NCBI GenBank assembly: GCA_024236155.1
Contig: JACKLA010000001.1
Coordinates: forward strand, 186,001-250,000
Length of the DNA: 64,000 nt
Source of the DNA: Sphingomonadaceae bacterium
Lineage (GTDB): Bacteria; Pseudomonadota; Alphaproteobacteria; Sphingomonadales; Sphingomonadaceae
Direction: 5' to 3'
Shown here: positions 52,898-59,733 of the stretch, piece by piece
How positions within the stretch are numbered: the first letter of the stretch is position 1
Layout of the letters: each line of letters opens with the position of its first letter
Position numbers and translations under genes: made by a program
The notes under the pieces: generated by a model
What the model was told of the DNA's origin: nothing
The model's input: only the letters and a program-made list of their open reading frames with translations
The model's database searches: none

Positions 52898-53542
52898 TCA
52901 GGCAGTGGGCGCCAGCCGCCGTTCGGCGGTCGCCGTGCCAAAGAAAGTCTGCCCTTCGCGGCGCACGAGCAGGACCTCGTCACCCTCGAGCATTTCGCTT
53001 GCGTCCTCGTGCGGTTCGACCATCACATGATGCGCATGGCCATGCCGGTCGCGCACCCTCGCCCGCGCGGGGGAACCGCGCTTCGAAATGCCGGTCGAAA
53101 TCGTCGCCCTGCGCCCGACAAGGCTGTCGAGCCCGACCGCGCTGGTTTCGTCTTGCGGCATGATCCGCCCGAGCGGGCGCACCGCCACTGACGTTGCCGG
53201 GATAGCCCCGACAAGCGCGAGAACCGACGCAAGCAGCGGGTCGAAGGGCGCACCGAGCAGGCTATCCGCCAGGCCCTGTATCCCGAAGCCGATCCCGGCG
53301 AACAGGAACAGGAAAGCGACCAGCCAGACGAAAAATGGCACGCGCCCGATACCGAGCAGCGTCGTGATTGCGCCGCCCGTTCCGGCTGCACCGGTGGCGT
53401 CGAGATCGGTGTCGATATCCGCATCGATATCGATCCCGGCATCGAACACATCGCCCACGCCGACAATTTGCAACAGCGCCAGCACGAGCATCAGCCCGAG
53501 CGCGATCGCGAACGGCATATTATAGTCTGCGAGCCATGTCAT
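52898..53542 (-). CDS. YqiJ/NfeD-like membrane protein, flotillin partner
   Basis: A 214-residue protein from ATG 53542 behind AAGGAG. Two or three hydrophobic regions (FAIALGLMLVLALLQIVGVG, FFVWLVAFLFLFAGIGFGIQ and LLASVLALVGAIPATSVAV) precede a C-terminal OB-fold domain (about 140-214, LDSLVGRRATISTGISKRGS then EGDEVLLVRREGQTFFG). Such NfeD/YqiJ proteins accompany flotillins and may modify their microdomains. It has the D-rich loop FDAGIDIDADIDTDLDA, unusual in a membrane protein. It heads the flotillin operon. Confidence 0.9.
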   Translation of the reverse strand: MTWLADYNMPFAIALGLMLVLALLQIVGVGDVFDAGIDIDADIDTDLDATGAAGTGGAITTLLGIGRVPFFVWLVAFLFLFAGIGFGIQGLADSLLGAPFDPLLASVLALVGAIPATSVAVRPLGRIMPQDETSAVGLDSLVGRRATISTGISKRGSPARARVRDRHGHAHHVMVEPHEDASEMLEGDEVLLVRREGQTFFGTATAERRLAPTA

Positions 53543-53919
53543 AGGCACACTCCTTCGCACGCCGGGAACAGGCCCGGCGCCTTGAAAACACGATGTTTTT
53601 CCATGCCAATTGTGTAGCAGAAACCGGGACGAACCGACAGGAAAATCGGACATGTCGATGCCGATTTTTGGCCGATTTCGGCTGGCGCTATTTGCGCTCT
53701 ACTGCGCCGCAACTTCACCTTTGCAGCAAAGCATTTTCCTACACGCCTCGCGATTGCTAGCCTCACCGCGGCTCTTTGAAACCTGTGAAGACACCGCACC
53801 ACGCGCCGGAAAAGCGCACACCAGCTTTTCCATCGCGCAACTGTGCAACTTTAGTGAATTTTGGCCGGGATATTCAGCTGAGAGTGATTGAAAATGAACA
53901 AAATTGCGCGAATCGCGCG
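53543..53919. other. 377-base gene-free region
   Basis: It separates the flotillin operon promoter from the end of the acyl-CoA synthetase operon. It is lower in G+C than its flanks (e.g. GTGCAACTTTAGTGAATTTT). A 93-codon frame at 53610 has no start signal and an improbable composition. No tRNA or clear terminator is seen. Confidence 0.6.
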
Positions 53920-54669
53920 TCAGTTCAGCGTCAGCCCGCCATCCACGATCAGCGTCTGGCCGAGAATATAGGACGATAGCGGCGAAGCGAGGAACAGCGA
54001 TGCGCCCGCCATGTCGGCCGGGGTGCCCATCCGGTGCAGCGGGATGCGTTGCAGCGCCCCTTCCAGCCGCTTGGGGTGGTCGGTCGTGACCTTGGTCATC
54101 TTGGTCGCGACGAAGCCGGGGGCAATGCCGTTGACCCTGATCCCCTCGCCAGCCCAAGCAGCGGCAAGGTTTCGCACCAGCGCGACCGCCGCCGCCTTCG
54201 ATGCGCCATAGGCCGGATTGCCGATCGTTGCGTGGAAGCCGGCCGTCGAGCTGACGATCTGGAGCGAACCGCCCGCAGAGGCCAGCGCCCCGCGGAACTT
54301 GCGCGCGCAGTCCATCACCGAGTTGAGGTTGACCTGCACGACCCGGTCCCACCCCTCACGCTCGAACTCGGCGCGGCCATATTCGACCGCTCCCTGGCAC
54401 AGCACGCAAATATCCAGCCGGTCGAGGCCGGGCGCCGCATCGACCTGCGCCGGGTCGGACACGTCGACCTGCGTGTATTCAAGGCCTGCAAGGTCGCAGC
54501 CCTCCTCAGCCGCGTAATCGCCTGCCGATGGCCGGGTGCCCCACACATGGACCTGCGCGCCGCGCGAGCGGAACGCCTGCGCAATGCCATTGCCGATACC
54601 GCTCGACCCGCCCACAATGAGCGCCTGCTTCCCGGTGAAATCGAGCGGACCCAAATCCTGCGAGCTCAC
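53920..54669 (-). CDS. Short-chain dehydrogenase/reductase
   Basis: A 249-residue SDR from GTG 54669, which shares bases with the P450 stop (GTGA). The cofactor loop is LIVGGSSGIGNGIAQAFRSRG (about 17-36), VNLNSVMDC and the catalytic Tyr/Lys AYGASKAAAVALVRNLA (about 152-168) follow. GFVATKMTKVTTDHPKRLEG is part of the substrate lid. It is the last gene of the acyl-CoA synthetase/P450/SDR operon, and may oxidise the alcohol formed by the P450. Substrate unknown. Confidence 0.9.
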   Translation of the reverse strand: MSSQDLGPLDFTGKQALIVGGSSGIGNGIAQAFRSRGAQVHVWGTRPSAGDYAAEEGCDLAGLEYTQVDVSDPAQVDAAPGLDRLDICVLCQGAVEYGRAEFEREGWDRVVQVNLNSVMDCARKFRGALASAGGSLQIVSSTAGFHATIGNPAYGASKAAAVALVRNLAAAWAGEGIRVNGIAPGFVATKMTKVTTDHPKRLEGALQRIPLHRMGTPADMAGASLFLASPLSSYILGQTLIVDGGLTLN

Positions 54670-55967
54670 GAGGTGGTAAACCGGATGGGCAGCTTTTTGA
54701 GGCCGCCAACAAAGGTCGACTTGGAGCGCGCGAAATCGCCCGCCAGTTCGACCGTTTCGATCCGGTCGAGCAATGTCTCGAACAGGATGCGCATCTCCAG
54801 CCGGGCGAGGTGCAGGCCAAGGCACTGGTGCGCACCGGCACCGAAGGCGAGATGCCGGTTGGGGCTGCGCGCTGCGTCGAATCGGCGCGGATCGTCGAAT
54901 ACCGCCGGGTCGTGGTTCGCCGCGACATAGTTGATCATCAGCCAGTCGCCCTCGGCAATCGGCTGCCCGCCGATTTCCGTGTCCTGCGCCGCAGTGCGCA
55001 TGAAATGCTGGACCGGGCTGGTCCAGCGGATCGCCTCTTCGACGATCCCCGGCAGCAGCGATCGATCGGCCTTCACCCGCGCCCACTGCTCCGGGTCCTG
55101 TGCAAGGGCGAGCATCGCGCCCGCCGTGCTGGCCGATGTTGTGTCATGCCCCGCCGCTGCAACGATGATGTAATAGCCCATCATGTCACGGTCGTTCAGC
55201 GGTTCGCCATCGACCACCGCGTTGGCAATGGTGCTGGCGACATCGCCGGTCGGATTGGCCCGCTTCTCGGCAGTTAGCGCGGCGAAATAGGCTTCAAAAT
55301 CCTTCACCGCACCGGCAACGATCTGGGTGATCACTTCGGGCGGCAGGTCTTTCATGCCCGACTGGTTGAGGTCTTCATCCTGCCCGCCGAACATCTGCTG
55401 GGTGAGCATCAGCATGCGCGGCTCGTCCTCCTCCGGCACGCCAAGGATCTGCATCACGACGTGCAGTGGATAGGGCGCGGAGACGAGCTGGGTGAAATCC
55501 GCTTCCGGCCCGGCAGCTACAAGCCGGTCGACCGCCGCATTGGCGATAGCCCTGATCTCGTCCTCGATGCCGCGCAGGTTCTTGGGCATGAACCATTCCT
55601 GCGTCAGCTTGCGATACTTCATGTGGATCGGCGCATCGAAGGTGACGAGCGAGGCAACCATATGTTCACTGCCCCCGCTGAATGCCTTGGCGAATTCGAT
55701 CCCCTCGGTCAGGCTGAACACCACGGTGCGCGGATTGTTGAGGAAGGTCGCATTGTCCTTCGACACCCGCATCGCATCCTCATAGCGAGTGACCAGCCAG
55801 AACGGCGGATGCTGACCATCGGGTGCCTCGATCCATGCAACGGGGTTTTCGGCACGCAGGCGGTCGAAAGTGTCGAGCAGCGGATCCCAGTCGGCATAGC
55901 TTTGCGGATCGATGACAGCGCGTGCGGTTGCCGGATCGACGGTTGGCCGGGCCTGCGTTGCCATCAC
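54666..55967 (-). CDS. Cytochrome P450
   Basis: A 433-residue haem monooxygenase. The I-helix is IIVAAAGHDTTSASTAGAML (about 250-269), the ExxR helix is EEAIRWTSPVQHFMR (about 300), and the haem-Cys loop is HLAFGAGAHQCLGLHLARLE (about 374-393). The 4-base overlap with the ligase stop (ATGA, 55964-55967) and with the SDR start implies coordinated synthesis. No ferredoxin or reductase gene is adjacent, so electron donors must come from elsewhere. It resembles bacterial P450s that hydroxylate fatty or terpenoid/steroid acids, but the substrate is not deducible. Confidence 0.95.
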   Translation of the reverse strand: MMATQARPTVDPATARAVIDPQSYADWDPLLDTFDRLRAENPVAWIEAPDGQHPPFWLVTRYEDAMRVSKDNATFLNNPRTVVFSLTEGIEFAKAFSGGSEHMVASLVTFDAPIHMKYRKLTQEWFMPKNLRGIEDEIRAIANAAVDRLVAAGPEADFTQLVSAPYPLHVVMQILGVPEEDEPRMLMLTQQMFGGQDEDLNQSGMKDLPPEVITQIVAGAVKDFEAYFAALTAEKRANPTGDVASTIANAVVDGEPLNDRDMMGYYIIVAAAGHDTTSASTAGAMLALAQDPEQWARVKADRSLLPGIVEEAIRWTSPVQHFMRTAAQDTEIGGQPIAEGDWLMINYVAANHDPAVFDDPRRFDAARSPNRHLAFGAGAHQCLGLHLARLEMRILFETLLDRIETVELAGDFARSKSTFVGGLKKLPIRFTTS

Positions 55968-57502
55968 GCGTCCTCCCCCGCCCTCGCCGCATATTCGTCG
56001 CGCAGTTCACGCTTGTAGAGCTTGCCGTTCGCCTCTCGCGGCAGTTCGGGGCGGAAATCGAACAGGCGCGGCATCTTCACGCGTGACAGCTGCCCATCGA
56101 GGAACTCGCGCAGTTCCTCTTCCAGTGCTTCGCCAGCTTCGGCCATATCCATCGGCTGGACAACCGCGACGACTTTTTCACCAAGATCAGGGCACGGCGC
56201 GCCGATCACCGCCGCATCCATCACCTTGTCATGGGTGACCAGCAGGTTCTCGATCTCCTGCGGGTAGATATTGACCCCGCCGCTGATGATCATGTGGCTC
56301 TTGCGGTCGGTCAGGTAGAGATAGCCGTCCTCGTCGAGATGCCCGATATCGCCGAGGGTCATCCAGCCGTTCGGATGCATGGCATCGGCGGTCTTTTTCG
56401 GATCGTTGTGATAGGTCGGCAGGATCTCGTTCTCGAAATAGATCAGCCCGTCCTGTCCGGCAGGTACTTCTTCCCCGTCAGGGCCGCAGATATGCAGCTT
56501 GCCATAGATCGCAGGACCAACCGAACCGGGGTGGGTAAGCCATTGCTCGCTGCCCAGCAGCGTCATCCCGATGCCTTCGGAACCGGCATAATATTCGATG
56601 ATCACCGGCCCCCACCAGTCGATCATCGCCTGCTTGACCGGCACGGGACACGGTGCCGCCGCATGGATTGCGCGGTGGTGCGAGGACAGGTCGTATCTCG
56701 TCCGCACTTCCTCGGGCAGCTTGAGCATGCGGACGAAATGGGTCGGCACCCACTGGCTGTCGGTGACGCGGTATTTCTCGATCACCTCGAGCGCGAATTC
56801 GGGATCGAACTTCTCCATCACCACGACTGTACCGCCCAACCGGTGGACACAGGTGCCCCAGCCCATAGGTGCCGCATGGTAGAGCGGGGCGGGCGAGAGG
56901 TAGACCATGCTCCCGTCCGAGGGCATGCCCGCCCCCATCGTCGCGAGGCCCATCAGCGCGACCGGCGCAGTGACGGAGGGGTCTTCGGGTGGTCTGGGCC
57001 GCACACCCTTTGGCCGACCTGTCGTGCCGGAACTGTAAAGCATGGCGAGGCCGGATGCCTGGTCCGGGATCGGACCGGCAGGCTGGGCGGCAAGCGCTGC
57101 TTCGAAATCTTCATCGCCCGCCCCACCGATCACGAGCACTGGCAAATCGGGGCAGGCTTCGCGGATACCCGCCACGACAGCATCGTATTTGCGCGAGGTA
57201 ATCAGCAGCTTTGCCCCGCTATCTTCAAGGATATAGGCGATCTCGGGCGCAGTCAGCCGGGTCGATATGGGTACCAGCAGGCAGCCCGAGCGTTGCGAGC
57301 CCCAGATGATATCGAAATAGCGCGGATGATTTTCGAGCAGCACGCCATAGGCATCGTTCGGTTGCAGCCCACGCGCCCGCAGCAGCTGGGCGAACCGGTT
57401 GGCCGATGCATCCATTTCGCCATACGTCACCGCCTGTCCGGTGCCTGCCATGATAACGGCCGGACGATCGGGGCTGGACTGCGCGTGAAGGATCGGGTGC
57501 AT
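55964..57502 (-). CDS. AMP-forming acyl-CoA synthetase
   Basis: A 512-residue adenylating ligase. The AMP/P-loop is AMLYSSGTTGRPKGVRPR (about 154-171), YYAGSEGIGMTLLGSEQW lies before the hinge, and the C-terminal domain has LYLTDRKSHMIISGGVNIYP (about 395-414) with the catalytic Lys in REANGKLYKRELR. The substrate would be activated to an acyl-CoA and handled by the neighbouring P450 and SDR. It starts the operon; the region upstream (57503-57651) holds a terminator for the opposite flank. Confidence 0.93.
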   Translation of the reverse strand: MHPILHAQSSPDRPAVIMAGTGQAVTYGEMDASANRFAQLLRARGLQPNDAYGVLLENHPRYFDIIWGSQRSGCLLVPISTRLTAPEIAYILEDSGAKLLITSRKYDAVVAGIREACPDLPVLVIGGAGDEDFEAALAAQPAGPIPDQASGLAMLYSSGTTGRPKGVRPRPPEDPSVTAPVALMGLATMGAGMPSDGSMVYLSPAPLYHAAPMGWGTCVHRLGGTVVVMEKFDPEFALEVIEKYRVTDSQWVPTHFVRMLKLPEEVRTRYDLSSHHRAIHAAAPCPVPVKQAMIDWWGPVIIEYYAGSEGIGMTLLGSEQWLTHPGSVGPAIYGKLHICGPDGEEVPAGQDGLIYFENEILPTYHNDPKKTADAMHPNGWMTLGDIGHLDEDGYLYLTDRKSHMIISGGVNIYPQEIENLLVTHDKVMDAAVIGAPCPDLGEKVVAVVQPMDMAEAGEALEEELREFLDGQLSRVKMPRLFDFRPELPREANGKLYKRELRDEYAARAGEDA

Positions 57503-57583
57503 GTTTCGCTCTCTCCCTTGCGGCTTCTTGCAAACCGATTGGTTGTGAGTCGAAACCTACCTGTCCTGCGCCTGTCGGCAAGC

Positions 57584-57613
57584 AAAAAGGGCGCCGGATT
57601 GCTCCGCCGCCCT
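57584..57613 (-). terminator. Factor-independent terminator of the M23 peptidase gene
   Basis: On the minus strand AGGGCG-G-CGGA, loop GCAA, TCCG-G-CGCCCT then TTTTTGC: a stem of 6 and 4 pairs with one G/G mismatch. It is 39 bases after the M23 stop. Confidence 0.82.
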
Positions 57614-57651
57614 CAGCTGCGACACCGGGTGCCGCACAAATACCGGAACGC

Positions 57652-58353
57652 TTAGTTGGGGCCGCCCTGACCGCCGTCACCGCGTTCGACCTGCGCCTGG
57701 CGGGTGCCACTCTCGGTCATGTAGGGGACCGGATTGACGGCCTGGCCATCGACGCGGACTTCATAATGCAGGTGCGGCCCGGTCGAACGACCGGTCGAAC
57801 CGACGAAACCGATCAGTTCGCCCTTCTTGACCTGCTGGCCAGCCGCGACATTGAGGCGCGAAAGATGGGCGAAGCGGGTCTGCATCTTACCGCCATGCTC
57901 GATCGAGATGTAGAGACCGTAGCTGCTGAAACGGTCAGCACGGCTCACCACGCCATCGGCGGTGGCATAGACCGGAGTACCCGTGGGTGCAGCAAGATCG
58001 ATGCCCTTGTGCGCCCGCCGACCACCGAGGACCGGATGGGTGCGCATGCCATAATCGCTGGTCAGCGTGGCCCGATCGAGCGGCATGCGCGAGGGAACCG
58101 AAACCGAGGCGGAAGCAGTCGGGGCGCGACGTTCGGTCGTGCCGTCAAGCGATTCCCACTGGGCGAACAGTTTGCTGAAATCCTCATCACCGTCGGTGAT
58201 GCCGGTGGTGCCGATTTCCTTGACCGGTGCAGGCAAGTCTGCGGCGGTGGCTGCGCTGGTGTTGGCAAGAGCCGGTTGCGCTGCGAGCGAGGCAAACCCC
58301 GCGAGCGCAATTCCCACAGCCCTGGTAACGCGCGAAAAACTAAAAGCGACCAA
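57652..58353 (-). CDS. M23 family peptidoglycan endopeptidase, exported
   Basis: About 233 residues from TTG 58353, with AAGGA at a good distance before it (reading frames to 58401 have no such site). A signal peptide (RAVGIALAGFASLAAQPALA) leads to a linker and a C-terminal LytM domain. The zinc site is GRRAHKGIDLAAPTGTPVYA (His and Asp) and STGPHLHYEVRVDG (HxH). It likely cuts peptide crosslinks in murein or activates amidases. The rare TTG start and a 20-base inverted repeat upstream hint at controlled expression. Confidence 0.9.
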   Translation of the reverse strand: MVAFSFSRVTRAVGIALAGFASLAAQPALANTSAATAADLPAPVKEIGTTGITDGDEDFSKLFAQWESLDGTTERRAPTASASVSVPSRMPLDRATLTSDYGMRTHPVLGGRRAHKGIDLAAPTGTPVYATADGVVSRADRFSSYGLYISIEHGGKMQTRFAHLSRLNVAAGQQVKKGELIGFVGSTGRSTGPHLHYEVRVDGQAVNPVPYMTESGTRQAQVERGDGGQGGPN

Positions 58354-58409
58354 TGTCCCGTCCTTGTTTCTGACCCGATCCCGCGGGCCGTTAGGCGACA
58401 ATTTTTTAC

Positions 58410-58429
58410 GTCACGGAACTTTTCGTGAC
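58410..58429. promoter_or_regulatory. 20-bp inverted repeat upstream of the M23 gene
   Basis: GTCACG (58410-58415), eight bases, CGTGAC (58424-58429). The arms are exact inverses and lie 57-76 bases before the M23 start, within the 106-base gap after the DUF455 stop. It is a good candidate for a dimeric regulator site; no regulator gene is adjacent. Confidence 0.55.
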
Positions 58430-58459
58430 TCTATGGATTGTGGGTTTGACGCCTGATTT

Positions 58460-59263
58460 TCAGGACGCAAGGCTTTGGTAGAAGTCTCGCGACAGACCGG
58501 CTGCAAGACGCGCCGAGTCGTTGAACGGCGGCTTAATGGCTCCCCGAAAGTGGCTCTTTACGAGGGTTTTCCAGTGATTCTGCGGATGCAGCCGATGCGC
58601 ATTACAAAACGCGATAAAGTGTTTTGTCCCGAAACCGACATGGCGAATCTCGTCGTCAAGGATTCTCTGGAGGATATTCACGCCTGTCGTGTCGCCCTGT
58701 GAACGCACCCTGTCGAGCGTCGCGGGCGTTACATCGAGCCCGCGCGCCTCGAGCACCATCGGAACTATCGCCAGCCGCGCCGCGACATCATGCCGCGTTG
58801 CCTCGGCAGCCTGCCACAGCCCGGCATGGGCGGGCAGCGCGCCATAGCAGCTCCCAAGGCTGCGCAGCTTGCGCTCGAGCAGGGCGAAGTGCATCGCCTC
58901 GTCCGCAGCAACCGACAGGAAATCATCGGCGAATTCCCGGCCCATCTCCGCACCGAAGCGTCCGACGATATCGAGAGCAAGATCGATCGCGACGAATTCG
59001 ATATGCGCCAGCGCATGCCACAGGGCGATCCGCCCGCGTTCGGACCCGCCCTTGCCGCGTTTGGGCATATCGCGCGGTGCGAGCAGTTCGGGACGCTCGG
59101 GCCAGGCGGGTCTGTCAGGCAGTGCCTGGTCGAAACGAAAATCCAGCCGCCCCAGCCGCCAGTCGCGCGCGACCTGCCGCGCCGCAAAAGCCTTGACCTT
59201 GGGATCGGCAGTCAGAAGCGCGGCCCGCAGCGCGGAACCAAGAGCTTGTGGTGCAGCGGTCAA
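58460..59263 (-). CDS. DUF455 ferritin-like protein
   Basis: A 267-residue protein of four-helix, di-iron type. Candidate metal ligands are in WHALAHIEFVAIDLALDI, AADEAMHFALLERKL, LEARGLDVTPAT and LDDEIRHVGFGTKHF, i.e. the E/H pattern of ferritin-like enzymes. Such proteins may act as hydroxylases; the substrate is unknown. It overlaps the bcp stop by 4 bases (ATGA), so it is translated after it. Confidence 0.9.
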   Translation of the reverse strand: MTAAPQALGSALRAALLTADPKVKAFAARQVARDWRLGRLDFRFDQALPDRPAWPERPELLAPRDMPKRGKGGSERGRIALWHALAHIEFVAIDLALDIVGRFGAEMGREFADDFLSVAADEAMHFALLERKLRSLGSCYGALPAHAGLWQAAEATRHDVAARLAIVPMVLEARGLDVTPATLDRVRSQGDTTGVNILQRILDDEIRHVGFGTKHFIAFCNAHRLHPQNHWKTLVKSHFRGAIKPPFNDSARLAAGLSRDFYQSLAS

Positions 59264-59733
59264 AGCGCCTGCACTGCGGCCAGCACTTCAGCAGCATGGC
59301 CGTTCACTTTCACCTTGTTCCACACCTGCACGATCTGGCCCTCCGCATCGACGAGGTAAGTCGAGCGGACCATGCCCATAAAAGTTTTGCCGTACATCTT
59401 CTTCTCGGCCCAGATACCCAGCGCGTCGGATAGACCGCCTTCCTCTGCATCAGTTGCCAGATCGACCGTGAGATCGTGCTTGGCGATAAAGTTCTGGTGC
59501 TTCTTCGGCGAATCCTTGCTCACGCCAAGTATCGCACAACCAGCCTGACCGAACTCTGCCTTGAGTGCGGAAAAATCCTTCGCTTCACTGGTGCAACCCG
59601 GCGTGTTGTCCTTGGGATAGAAGAAGATCACCAATTTGCCGCCCCTGTAATCGGATGGCTGGACGCTGCTGCCATCCGGCTTTTCCATCGCAATGTCGGG
59701 CATGGGCGCTCCGGCCGTGGTGAAATAGCTCAT
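59260..59733 (-). CDS. bcp: Thiol peroxidase Bcp/PrxQ
   Basis: A 157-residue peroxiredoxin removing peroxides. The peroxidatic Cys is in YPKDNTPGCTSEAKDF (about 46-48), and a second Cys (AGCAILG, about 68) is a candidate resolving Cys, though in the usual BCP/PrxQ spacing it is five residues away (absent here). The start ATG 59733 has GGAGA before it, and overlaps the glnE stop by 4 bases. It also overlaps DUF455, so glnE, bcp and DUF455 form a coupled set. Confidence 0.92.
   Translation of the reverse strand: MSYFTTAGAPMPDIAMEKPDGSSVQPSDYRGGKLVIFFYPKDNTPGCTSEAKDFSALKAEFGQAGCAILGVSKDSPKKHQNFIAKHDLTVDLATDAEEGGLSDALGIWAEKKMYGKTFMGMVRSTYLVDAEGQIVQVWNKVKVNGHAAEVLAAVQAL

Noticed and set aside
53610..53891. 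93-codon plus-strand frame in the gap before the SDR gene
   Set aside because: No ribosome site, no plausible start, and no protein-like pattern; left as an intergenic region.
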